64,000 nucleotides of DNA from UBA1426 sp052034085 (GTDB lineage: Bacteria; Bacillota; Clostridia; Peptostreptococcales; Anaerovoracaceae). The notes beneath the pieces were generated by a model, which saw nothing but the letters and a program-made list of their open reading frames with translations, made no database searches and was not told the origin of the DNA. Positions 1 through 7,532 of the stretch are shown in pieces (the stretch's first letter is position 1; each line of letters starts with the position of its first letter). Position numbers and translations under genes: made by a program. Location of the stretch: assembly GCA_052034085.1 (NCBI GenBank), contig JBPOJA010000006.1:1-64000 (forward strand), given 5' to 3'.

Positions 1-1
1 A

Positions 2-343
2 TATAAGATAGCAATGTCCTCAGATTACACAAATAAAGTTACTGCAACTGCATTTGAGGAAGATGAGAGCAAGCTGGAAGAAGACGACACCGCAAATGTC
101 AGAATCAGAAAAGGCGGCGGCGGAGGCGATAAACCTAAAGATGAGCCTGAAGAAATTCCGGATGAGGAAATTCCTGAGGGCACACCTGATGAACCGGTAA
201 TCCTTCCCGAGGAAGATGTCCCCGAAGCACCCGTTCCGAAGACAGGTACAAATGATCACATCGGACTGCTTGCCATACTTATGGCAGGATCTCTGGCAGG
301 TGCCGGACTCCTGGTAAGGAGACGCAGACTGAAGGATGAGTAA
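2..343 (+). CDS. C-terminal end of a sortase-anchored surface protein (partial)
   Basis: The reading frame is open from base 2, so the 5' part of the gene lies outside the window. The visible 113 residues are an acidic segment, a glycine run, a stalk rich in Pro, Glu and Asp, then the sorting signal VPKTG, a hydrophobic stretch of about 20 residues and the basic tail RRRRLKDE. This is the classic order of a cell-wall sorting signal, with VPKTG in place of LPxTG. The protein should be cut by a sortase and fixed covalently to peptidoglycan. A class B sortase gene follows directly, after a hairpin, and is the likely partner. The adhesive or enzymatic part is not visible, so the function of the whole protein is unknown. 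Confidence 0.85.
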   Translation, partial: YKIAMSSDYTNKVTATAFEEDESKLEEDDTANVRIRKGGGGGDKPKDEPEEIPDEEIPEGTPDEPVILPEEDVPEAPVPKTGTNDHIGLLAILMAGSLAGAGLLVRRRRLKDE

Positions 344-385
344 ATAACTGAAACAGCAAACAGATAATTACTGCCGAACGAACAG

Positions 386-409
386 AGAGCCGCCCGGAAG
401 GGCGGCTCT
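386..409 (+). terminator. Hairpin between surface protein and sortase
   Basis: A perfect 10-bp GC-rich stem (AGAGCCGCCC pairing with GGGCGGCTCT) closes a GGAA loop. The T-run after it is poor, so termination may be partial and allow some read-through into the sortase gene. Confidence 0.6.
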
Positions 410-457
410 TGACATACTGCAGCTGCAGATGGCAAAATGCATAGGAAAGGATTTGAT

Positions 458-1216
458 ATGTACAGAAACATATTGCTGGCTATTTTTATAGGAACTTTTC
501 TGGTGTCAGGGGCCATGCTGACTAAAGTTCTAGTTGAGAATCATATAAGCAAAACCATCTATGAAAATGCCATAGATGATTTTGTCATTGAGGAAGATGA
601 GCCTGAAGAGAAGCCTCCCCATAAAAATGAAATCAATCATCCCGATATTGAGCGGGAACCTGCAGACCCTACGGTTCCGCGCTTTGACATGAAGATAAGC
701 ATCGACTTTGAAGGCCTGAAAAAAGTAAACAGGGACGTTTACGGATGGATCATGATTCCGGACACAAAAATCAACTATCCTATCATGTATTCCAATGATA
801 ACGATAAATATTTGAGAAGGTCGCTTAGAGGCGGTTACAACAGGCTGGGCAGCATTTTTATAGATGCCAGAAACAGGAAGGATTTCAGCGACTCCAATAC
901 CATTGTATATGGACACAACACTACCAACGGGACCATGTTTGGCTCCCTGCATTCATATAAAAACAAGGATTATCTGGCCAACCACAAATTTTTCTATATT
1001 TTTACCGAGGACGGTATGAGAGTGTATGAGATATACAAGGCTTATGTAACAGATGTTTATGATGCCGTTTATGACTTTAACAAAAGCAGAAAAGGAAACG
1101 ATGAAATCGTTACTCTTTCGACCTGCACCTGGTCAAAGCGGGAGCAGGAAAGGTATATAGTGATGGGAAAGCGCATCACGGAAGAAGATTGGGAGGCTGA
1201 CCAGCAAACTCCCTGA
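458..1216 (+). CDS. srtB: Class B sortase
   Basis: Membrane-anchored cysteine transpeptidase that cuts surface proteins at a sorting signal and joins them to the cell wall. It has 252 residues: a membrane helix at about 5-22, an acidic linker, then the sortase domain. The catalytic set is His153 in YGHNT, Cys223 in the class B motif TLSTC, and Arg232. I chose ATG 458 because AGGAAAGG lies seven bases upstream; an in-frame ATG at 437 has no comparable site. The preceding gene ends in a VPKTG sorting signal, so the two probably form a substrate-enzyme pair. The 3' end overlaps the opposing exonuclease gene by 41 bases. Confidence 0.93.
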   Translation: MYRNILLAIFIGTFLVSGAMLTKVLVENHISKTIYENAIDDFVIEEDEPEEKPPHKNEINHPDIEREPADPTVPRFDMKISIDFEGLKKVNRDVYGWIMIPDTKINYPIMYSNDNDKYLRRSLRGGYNRLGSIFIDARNRKDFSDSNTIVYGHNTTNGTMFGSLHSYKNKDYLANHKFFYIFTEDGMRVYEIYKAYVTDVYDAVYDFNKSRKGNDEIVTLSTCTWSKREQERYIVMGKRITEEDWEADQQTP

Positions 1217-2189
1217 GTACTTCCTGCAGGATGATTTTAACCAGACTGTTTACTTCGCCATAATTTACTTCTCCATTTTCTCTGGCGATTAAATAGCCTT
1301 TTTCGTAGCCAGGTAGATTTTCAAGAGATGCAAAATCCCCGCTAAAAATCATAAGATCAAATATTTCTGCATTTTTGACCTGTTCAAATGGTATAGTCAG
1401 GAAAAGTTTTTTGTCTTTATAAACTGCATGGTGAGAAGCTTTAAATGAATAAAAGTCTGACGGGATGTTGGTTCCCAGCCCCTGGATTTCCAGTTGCCCT
1501 TTTTTGAACTTTATTTCCTTTACAATTATTCTTGCCTTCCCGCGGCTTTCCGCAAAACCCTCATGGAACATAATCTTGTGTAAATCCAGTTTTTCCAGGA
1601 TTTTTGTCAAATGAGACAGCTGCACCAGATCATCTTTATTATGAAGCAGAATTTTTTCGGCAAGAGCCGGATCTTTATTTCTCAGGTATTCCTTGTATAG
1701 CAGCACGCTTTCTCCGCCTGATATTTCATCATCCCTGTGGGGAGCTATGCCAAGAAATTTTTCCAGGGTTTTCTGTTTCAGATTCGGCAAAATTTGTCGC
1801 AGGCCGGAATGCTTGTGTACTGCCCGGTATAAATCAAAGGACCAGTGGGCATCCAAATCATACTCTATGTCTTTTTTCTTCAGCCTTTCCTTTAGAAAAG
1901 GCAGGTCGAAGAATTCACCGTTGTAGCTGATCAGAACATCGTATGATGATATGGCCTCAGTGTAAGCTCTAAGCAGCTCAGCCTCATCCTCACTCTCATC
2001 GGCAAAAAACTGCCGGCAGACTCCTCCCTTTGTGTAATCCGCCAAACCGCCTAATATAACTTTTGAAAACAGGGGATTAAGACCGGTGGTTTCAATGTCG
2101 AAAACTCCGGTTTTCAGTCCGGCAAAATAGCTGTCCCAGATTCTGCTTTTGTATGGCTTTATATCTAATGAACTTTCTATAATTTTCAA
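1176..2189 (-). CDS. YprB-like RNase H-fold exonuclease
   Basis: A 337-residue protein of the YprB/RNase H-like family (DnaQ-type 3'-5' exonuclease fold). Near the N-terminus FDIETTGL carries the first Asp-Glu pair, SYNGEFFDLPFLK carries the second acidic site, and HNKDDLVQL near residue 190 carries the last, as expected for DEDD exonucleases. The C-terminal third has no motif I recognise. The start is TTG with AAGGAG seven bases upstream. The gene is divergent from citrate synthase, with which it appears to share a -35 box. The cellular substrate of this family is not established to my knowledge, so I give no gene symbol. Confidence 0.8.
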   Translation of the reverse strand: MKIIESSLDIKPYKSRIWDSYFAGLKTGVFDIETTGLNPLFSKVILGGLADYTKGGVCRQFFADESEDEAELLRAYTEAISSYDVLISYNGEFFDLPFLKERLKKKDIEYDLDAHWSFDLYRAVHKHSGLRQILPNLKQKTLEKFLGIAPHRDDEISGGESVLLYKEYLRNKDPALAEKILLHNKDDLVQLSHLTKILEKLDLHKIMFHEGFAESRGKARIIVKEIKFKKGQLEIQGLGTNIPSDFYSFKASHHAVYKDKKLFLTIPFEQVKNAEIFDLMIFSGDFASLENLPGYEKGYLIARENGEVNYGEVNSLVKIILQEVLREFAGQPPNLLP

Positions 2190-2210
2190 GGTAAATCTCC
2201 TTCACAAAAC

Positions 2211-2238
2211 ATTATAGTATTTTGCCAGACTCTTGCAA
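2211..2238 (-). promoter_or_regulatory. Promoter for the YprB-like gene
   Basis: On the minus strand TTGCAA (2238-2233) is followed after 16 bases by TATAAT (2216-2211). The TTGCAA box is palindromic and also fits the plus-strand promoter. Confidence 0.6.
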
Positions 2239-2262
2239 GTCTTAAGGAAATTATGATAGAAT
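2233..2262 (+). promoter_or_regulatory. Promoter for citrate synthase
   Basis: TTGCAA (2233-2238), an 18-base spacer, then TAGAAT (2257-2262). Transcription should start near 2269, about 38 bases before the chosen start codon, which supports the internal start at 2307. Confidence 0.55.
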
Positions 2263-2306
2263 GTTTTACAAATTGTTTGAGGAAGTGTCAGAAAGAAGGG
2301 GATAAC

Positions 2307-3683
2307 ATGCAACATAGGAGTACATATTCAGAAATCACCGATGAAATCAGAAGACTTACAGATATCTGCAGGGAAAAAAGCGTAATCGATCCGGATTTTT
2401 ATACTAAATACGATGTAAAAAGGGGTCTCAGGGATTTAAACGGAAAAGGCGTTTTAACCGGCCTTACTGAAATCTCAGAAATTCAGTCTTTCTTAAAAGA
2501 GGGCGACCTGCAGGTTCCCACGGAAGGAAAACTTTTTTTCAGGGGCATAAATATTGAGGATATAATTGAAGGAACAAAGGACGGCAACAGATACGGATTT
2601 GAGGAGACAACATATCTCCTGCTCTTCGGCGACCTGCCAAATAAAGAGCAGCTGAAAAACTTCACGGATCTGCTTGCGAGCTACAGAACTCTGCCGACAA
2701 ACTTTGTCAGGGATGTCATTATGAAAGCACCCACAAAGGACATGATGAACTCGCTTTTGAGAAGCGTGCTGACCTTGTTTGCCTATGACCTCAATGCAAA
2801 CGATACGTCACTGCCAAATGTCATGCGCCAGTGTCTGCAGCTTATTGCGAACTTTCCAGTTCTGGCTGTGTACGGCTATCAGGCCTACAATCATTATCTT
2901 TGCGGTAACAGCCTGATTATCCATCCGCCGCAGCCTGAGCTGTCCACAGCAGAAAATATCCTGCACATGCTGAGAAATGACAGCAAGTACACTGAAACGG
3001 AAGCCCATATACTGGACGTGGCCCTTATACTCCATGCCGAGCACGGCGGAGGGAACAACTCCACCTTCACGACCCACGTGGTTACATCCAGCGGGTCAGA
3101 TACATATTCCACAATGGCTGCGGCCTTGAGCTCCTTAAAGGGCCCCAAGCACGGCGGCGCCAACATTAAAGTAATTCAGATGTTTGAGGATATGAAAAAA
3201 GTTGTCAGTGACTGGGAGGATGAGGAGGAAGTTGGCAATTATCTGAGGGCTTTGCTTAATAAACAGGCCTTTGATAATGCCGGCTTAATTTACGGAATGG
3301 GTCACGCGGTTTATTCCCTGTCCGATCCCAGGGCCAATATACTGAAATCCTATGTGGAAGAGCTTTCTAAAGAAAAGGGGATGGAGAAGGAGTTTGGACT
3401 TTTTTCACTGGTTGAAAGACTGGCTCCCGAAATCATCGGAGAAGAAAGAAAGATCTACAAGGGCGTCAGCGCAAATGTTGACTTTTACAGCGGACTGGTA
3501 TATCACATGCTGAAACTGCCGGTTGAGCTTTTCACACCCATATTTGCCATAGCAAGGATATCAGGCTGGAGCGCACACAGAATAGAAGAACTGGTAAACG
3601 CGGGCAAGATTATTCGCCCTGCATATATGAGCGTGGCACAGCGCAGAGAGTATGTGCCGCTGGATAAAAGGAACGGAAAATAA
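2307..3683 (+). CDS. gltA: Citrate synthase
   Basis: Condenses acetyl-CoA and oxaloacetate to citrate (citrate/methylcitrate synthase family, long clostridial form, 458 residues). The active-site elements are visible: His243 and His246 in HAEHGGG, the conserved His333 in GMGHAVYS, and Asp392 in VDFYSG, plus the GPKHGGAN segment. ATG 2307 has AGAAGGGG upstream; the longer frame from 2253 would begin inside the predicted -10 region. In an anaerobe this enzyme most likely feeds glutamate synthesis, and proB and proC lie 0.6-1.4 kb downstream in the same direction. A 2-methylcitrate synthase activity cannot be excluded from sequence. Confidence 0.93.
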   Translation: MQHRSTYSEITDEIRRLTDICREKSVIDPDFYTKYDVKRGLRDLNGKGVLTGLTEISEIQSFLKEGDLQVPTEGKLFFRGINIEDIIEGTKDGNRYGFEETTYLLLFGDLPNKEQLKNFTDLLASYRTLPTNFVRDVIMKAPTKDMMNSLLRSVLTLFAYDLNANDTSLPNVMRQCLQLIANFPVLAVYGYQAYNHYLCGNSLIIHPPQPELSTAENILHMLRNDSKYTETEAHILDVALILHAEHGGGNNSTFTTHVVTSSGSDTYSTMAAALSSLKGPKHGGANIKVIQMFEDMKKVVSDWEDEEEVGNYLRALLNKQAFDNAGLIYGMGHAVYSLSDPRANILKSYVEELSKEKGMEKEFGLFSLVERLAPEIIGEERKIYKGVSANVDFYSGLVYHMLKLPVELFTPIFAIARISGWSAHRIEELVNAGKIIRPAYMSVAQRREYVPLDKRNGK

Positions 3684-3703
3684 AAAAAGAAAGGTAGATA
3701 GAA

Positions 3704-4261
3704 ATGTCAGATCAGATTAAACAGATTGCATCCAGATTGAAAGCCTTAAGGGAAAATTCAGGCTTTTCTGCGGAGAGCATGGCCGAAAGCGGCGGAATCA
3801 GCACAGAACTTTATTATGAATACGAGGCGGGTAGCGTAGATATACCCGTGGGTTTTCTGTATGAAGCGGCACAGAAATTCAATGTTGAACTGACAGCGCT
3901 CCTTACGGGAGACGAGCCCAAAATTCAGAATTTTACTCTTGTAAGAAAAGGTGAAGGTGTTGAAGTTGAGAGGAAGCAGGCCTACCATTATGAAAGTCTG
4001 GCATACAACTTCATGAACAAAAGGGGTGAGCCTTTTCTGGTAACCATTGAGCCAAAGGCGAAGGATGAAAGAGTTGTTCAGAGCTCCCATCCGGGCCAGG
4101 AGTTCAACTATATGGTTCAGGGCAATCTGAAGTTATACCTGGGAGATAAAGAGATTATTTTAAACGAAGGTGATTCCCTGTATTTTGACTCAAATCTTCC
4201 TCATGGCATGACGGCACTGGATGACAAGCCTGCAAAAATGTTGGCTATTATAATGAAGTAG
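3704..4261 (+). CDS. XRE-family regulator with cupin sensor domain
   Basis: A 185-residue transcription regulator. Residues about 6-60 form a helix-turn-helix of the XRE/Cro type. Residues about 105-182 form a cupin barrel, with the small-ligand pocket pattern HPGQEFNYMVQG and the later FDSNLPHGM. Proteins of this build bind DNA through the N-terminus and sense a small metabolite or metal in the barrel. It lies 20 bases after citrate synthase and 10 bases before proB, so it may control this run of genes, but the ligand and the operator are not visible. Confidence 0.88.
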   Translation: MSDQIKQIASRLKALRENSGFSAESMAESGGISTELYYEYEAGSVDIPVGFLYEAAQKFNVELTALLTGDEPKIQNFTLVRKGEGVEVERKQAYHYESLAYNFMNKRGEPFLVTIEPKAKDERVVQSSHPGQEFNYMVQGNLKLYLGDKEIILNEGDSLYFDSNLPHGMTALDDKPAKMLAIIMK

Positions 4262-4271
4262 GGCCAGAGGG

Positions 4272-5069
4272 ATGACGAGAGCGGGAGAAATTATTCAGAA
4301 GAGCAGAAAGATTGTGGTCAAAATCGGAAGCCAGACACTTTCTGCAGATAACGGCAAGGTAAATCAGGAGTTGCTCCACAATATAGTGGGGCAACTTTGT
4401 GAACTCATTAATCAGAACAAGAAAGTGATTATAGTATCCTCCGGTGCCGGTGTGTGCGGTGTAGCCGCCATAAACAAATGGCACAGAAAGGAAGATATCA
4501 ACTATAAGCAGGCTCTCTGCGCCATAGGCCAGGTAGAGCTCATGATGGCTTACAAGGAGCATTTCGGCGATTTCGGCATGCACGTGGGTCAGATACTTCT
4601 TTCGAGGGATGATTTCGGGGACTCCACGAGAAACCTTCACATCAGAAACACCCTCTTTACCCTGGTTGATGAGGGCGTTGTGCCCATTATCAATGAAAAT
4701 GACAGCGTATGTGTGGAAGAGATAAAGATCGGGGACAACGATACCCTGAGCGCCCTGACAGCCAATTTGTGGGGGGCAGATTTACTTATTATCTTAAGCG
4801 ACATCGATGGCGTTTACGATAAAAACCCCAAGGAAAACAAGGATGCGGAACTCATTGAAGAAATTTATGACATTGACGGCCTGATGCTGGAAATTGAGTC
4901 GGATGGCAAGAGTCGTTTTGGTACTGGTGGAGTTGTCACAAAAATCCATGCCGCAGAGATGGTGACGGAATACGGGATAAATGTGATTCTGGCCAATGGC
5001 ACCAAGGCTGATATTCTTGACAAGATAATTGACGGCAGGGAAAAGGCCTCAATTTTCTTTGCAAAATAA
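4272..5069 (+). CDS. proB: Glutamate 5-kinase, short form without PUA domain
   Basis: Phosphorylates glutamate at the gamma position, the first step of proline synthesis. The 265 residues cover only the amino-acid kinase domain: KIVVKIGSQTL at the N-terminus (phosphate loop), the substrate segment INENDSV, and SDIDGVYDKNP for nucleotide binding. The C-terminal PUA domain of the E. coli type is absent; shorter forms are known in other bacteria. The ribosome binding site is weak and very close to ATG 4272, which suggests coupling to the upstream gene. proC follows 11 bases later, but proA, the middle enzyme, is not in the window. Confidence 0.9.
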   Translation: MTRAGEIIQKSRKIVVKIGSQTLSADNGKVNQELLHNIVGQLCELINQNKKVIIVSSGAGVCGVAAINKWHRKEDINYKQALCAIGQVELMMAYKEHFGDFGMHVGQILLSRDDFGDSTRNLHIRNTLFTLVDEGVVPIINENDSVCVEEIKIGDNDTLSALTANLWGADLLIILSDIDGVYDKNPKENKDAELIEEIYDIDGLMLEIESDGKSRFGTGGVVTKIHAAEMVTEYGINVILANGTKADILDKIIDGREKASIFFAK

Positions 5070-5080
5070 GGAGGAAATCC

Positions 5081-5911
5081 ATGAAGATAGGGCTCATAGG
5101 GACAGGGAATATGGGAAGCGCTCTTATGGGGGGCTATCTCAAAGCCAATCCCGAAAGAAAATCCGAAGTCTTCGCTTTTGATGTGAACAGGGAAAGCCTG
5201 GAGGCTTTTGTCACTGAATCCGGCGCCATAGCATCAGACTCATTGTTAGGCGTAGTGGAGCAGGCGGAAATAATTATTTTGGCAGTTAAGCCTAATGTAA
5301 TGGCAATGGTGCTGGATGAGATTAAAGGTGTAAGTTCGCTGGATGAAAAAATCATAGTTTCCATAGCAGCGGGTATAAGCATGGATTTTCTTGAGAAGGG
5401 CCTGCAAAGGTCCGGCGAAGATAAGAGAGCATTAAAGATTGTAAGGGCCATGCCAAACACACCGGCGCTTATCGGTAAGGGTATGACTGCTCTGATAAAA
5501 GGGGATCATGTAAATCAGGGTGAGTTTGAAGAGATTAAAAAGATATTCTCTTCTGTAGGCGGCATTGAAGAAATAAAAGAAGAACTCATGGACAGCGTTA
5601 TCGGCGTTTCCGGCAGTGCACCTGCCTACGTGTACATGTTCATCGAGGCTATGGCAGACGGAGCTGTGGCTCTTGGTATGGACAGGCAGCAGGCCTACCG
5701 TTTTGCAGCAGGAACCGTAGCCGGAGCCGCAGAAATGGTTACAAAAACAGGAATACATCCGGGAGAGCTTAAGGATAGAGTGTGCTCACCGGGGGGAACG
5801 ACCATTGAGGCTGTTAATGCGCTGGAAGAAGCCGGTTTCAGAAGTGCTGTTACAGGAGCGGTCATGGCTGCCGGCATCAAATCCAAAGAAATGTCCAAAT
5901 ATAGCGGGTGA
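5081..5911 (+). CDS. proC: Pyrroline-5-carboxylate reductase
   Basis: Last step of proline synthesis: NAD(P)H-dependent reduction of 1-pyrroline-5-carboxylate. The 276 residues begin with the Rossmann motif IGLIGTGNMGSAL. The signature part is seen in MPNTPALIGKG, in GSAPAYVYMFIEAMADGAV near residue 175, and in SPGGTTIEAVNALE near the C-terminus, which lines the substrate site. Length and motifs are normal. AAGGAGG precedes the ATG. It forms a unit with proB upstream and stops three bases before the NUDIX gene. Confidence 0.95.
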   Translation: MKIGLIGTGNMGSALMGGYLKANPERKSEVFAFDVNRESLEAFVTESGAIASDSLLGVVEQAEIIILAVKPNVMAMVLDEIKGVSSLDEKIIVSIAAGISMDFLEKGLQRSGEDKRALKIVRAMPNTPALIGKGMTALIKGDHVNQGEFEEIKKIFSSVGGIEEIKEELMDSVIGVSGSAPAYVYMFIEAMADGAVALGMDRQQAYRFAAGTVAGAAEMVTKTGIHPGELKDRVCSPGGTTIEAVNALEEAGFRSAVTGAVMAAGIKSKEMSKYSG

Positions 5912-5914
5912 ACT

Positions 5915-6460
5915 ATGACTTTTGAGGAAAAAACCATTTCCAGTGAAATGATATACGAGGGGTCTATTCTAAACGTTAGAAAAGACAAGGTTACTGCGGT
6001 AAACGGCAGAACAGCTTATCGTGAGATTATTGAGCATACCGGTGGCGTCACCCTGGCGGCTATTACGGAAGAGGGCAAGATGATACTTGTTAAGCAATAT
6101 CGTAAAGCCGCGGGAAAGGTTGTACTGGAATCCCCCGCCGGAAGAATTGAGCCCGGCGAAGACCCTCAGATAACGGCATTGCGCGAATTAAAAGAGGAGA
6201 CCGGATACACCGCCTCCCATATCGAGCATGTCTGCTCTTTCTATTCATCCATAGGCTATTCAGAGGAAAAAATCCATTTGTATTATGCAACTGGGCTTAC
6301 CCCGGGCGAAACGGATTTTGACGACACAGAGGCCATAGTAACCGAGGAAGTGGATATTTTCCGGCTGCAGAAAATGGTGCTGGACGGGCAGATTGAGGAT
6401 TCAAAGACTATAGTGGCCATTATGGTTGCCGTGGCAAAAGCAGAGGAACAAAGGAAATAA
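5915..6460 (+). CDS. NUDIX hydrolase, ADP-ribose pyrophosphatase type
   Basis: A 181-residue NUDIX enzyme. The metal-binding box is complete: G(5x)E(7x)REL(x)EE(x)G in the segment GRIEPGED to KEETGY, about residues 69-91. The N-terminal part, with RKDKVTAVNGRTAYREIIEH, and the length match the ADP-ribose pyrophosphatase group (NudF-like), which splits ADP-ribose to AMP and ribose 5-phosphate. Substrate assignment inside this superfamily is uncertain. The stop codon lies inside the first unit of a 14-base tandem repeat that continues to the next gene. Confidence 0.85.
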   Translation: MTFEEKTISSEMIYEGSILNVRKDKVTAVNGRTAYREIIEHTGGVTLAAITEEGKMILVKQYRKAAGKVVLESPAGRIEPGEDPQITALRELKEETGYTASHIEHVCSFYSSIGYSEEKIHLYYATGLTPGETDFDDTEAIVTEEVDIFRLQKMVLDGQIEDSKTIVAIMVAVAKAEEQRK

Positions 6461-6501
6461 AACCAAGGAAATAGAACAAAGGAAATAAAATAAAGGAAGT
6501 A
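6451..6501 (+). repeat. 14-base tandem repeat, about 3.6 copies
   Basis: The core AAGGAAATA recurs at 6451, 6465 and 6479, and as AAGGAAGTA at 6493, exactly 14 bases apart each time. The array covers the stop codon of the NUDIX gene and the whole spacer. The last unit supplies the ribosome binding site of the recombinase gene. Confidence 0.85.
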
Positions 6502-6504
6502 CAG

Positions 6505-7413
6505 ATGGACAGACCCTTGCAGGAGTTCACTGAATATTTGAGAAATCAGAAATCCTTGTCGGAAAACTCCATCCTGGCTTACAGCCGGGATGCGGGTCTG
6601 TTTATCGATTTTTTGAACAGGAAAGCCATTGCCAATTATGACGAAATTAACAATTCACTTGTTCTTGCTTTTTTGTATGAATTGAGAGGTCAGGGCAAAT
6701 CGGAAGCTACCATAAGCAGAAAGCTCGCTTCGCTCAGAGCATATTTCAGTTTTTTACAGGTGAAAAAACTCCTTGTGGACAATCCTGCTGTGGGAATAAC
6801 CGCCCCCAAAACCAGAAAGAAATCTATAGAATACCTGAGCGGCGAGGAGATGGAAAGATTGCTCAACTATCCGGGGAATTCCATGAAAGGAATACGGGAT
6901 AAGGCCTTGCTGGAGATATTGTATGCTTCAGGTATGCGGGTCAGTGAGCTGGTGGGAGTAGATGTGGGCGCTCTGAACATACACGTGGGATTCGTAATGA
7001 TAGAGGACGGCTTTGGAAAGCCCAGGGTCATACCCTTGGGCAGGCCTGCCAGGGCAGCCCTTGAAAAATATGTGTATGAACTGAGGGAAATGCTTGTTAA
7101 AAGCAGTGGCAAAGCTAACGGGCAGGGTGCATCTGAAGAAGCGCTGTTCTTAAACATGAACGGTGAAAGACTGACCCGCCAGGGTGTGTGGAAAATTATA
7201 AAGGATAATGCAAAAGGCGCAGGCATAGAAAAGAAGATTACACCCCAGATACTGAGAAACACTTTTGCGGTCCATATGGTTCAGAACGGTGCTGACATCA
7301 AGACGCTCCAGGAGCTGATGGGCCATGAGGATGTAACAGCTACAGAAGTATATATGGAGTTTTCCAAAAATAGAATCAAGGACGTTTATGACAGCACTCA
7401 CCCGAGAGCCTGA
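6505..7413 (+). CDS. XerD-like tyrosine recombinase with altered catalytic box
   Basis: A 302-residue recombinase with an N-terminal SAM-like core-binding domain (about 5-90) and a C-terminal catalytic domain. The catalytic set can be placed: Arg145 in SGMRVSEL, Lys172 in GFGKPRV, Arg251, His274 in MGHED and Tyr283 in TEVYMEF. The spacing matches XerD closely, but the first His of the HxxR box is Gln248 and the residue after Arg251 is Asn instead of the usual His. The housekeeping role of XerD is resolution of chromosome dimers at dif. With this change I cannot say whether this copy is the main XerD, a weaker paralogue or a DNA-binding relative. No attachment site is visible nearby. Confidence 0.85.
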   Translation: MDRPLQEFTEYLRNQKSLSENSILAYSRDAGLFIDFLNRKAIANYDEINNSLVLAFLYELRGQGKSEATISRKLASLRAYFSFLQVKKLLVDNPAVGITAPKTRKKSIEYLSGEEMERLLNYPGNSMKGIRDKALLEILYASGMRVSELVGVDVGALNIHVGFVMIEDGFGKPRVIPLGRPARAALEKYVYELREMLVKSSGKANGQGASEEALFLNMNGERLTRQGVWKIIKDNAKGAGIEKKITPQILRNTFAVHMVQNGADIKTLQELMGHEDVTATEVYMEFSKNRIKDVYDSTHPRA

Positions 7414-7433
7414 GTCCCAATAGAAAAAATCGC

Positions 7434-7462
7434 TTGCATTGACCTTTTCGGTATGGTAATAT
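7434..7462 (+). promoter_or_regulatory. Promoter for rplS
   Basis: TTGCAT (7434-7439), a 17-base spacer and TAATAT (7457-7462), with TGG just before the -10 (extended -10 form). The predicted start near 7469 leaves an untranslated leader of about 64 bases. Confidence 0.6.
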
Positions 7463-7468
7463 AAACGT

Positions 7469-7532
7469 CGGCATTACGGACGGTCCTCTGGATTTCTGCC
7501 CATGAACGTCTACGAAGAGAGGAGGTAGCATG
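7469..7532 (+). promoter_or_regulatory. Possible ribosomal-protein leader before rplS
   Basis: The leader between the promoter and rplS could hold an L19 autoregulatory element of the kind known in Firmicutes. I see CCTCT at 7485-7489, which can pair with the AGAGG of the ribosome binding region, and GACG at 7479-7482, which can pair with CGTC at 7507-7510. These pairings are short, so this is only a possibility. Confidence 0.25.
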
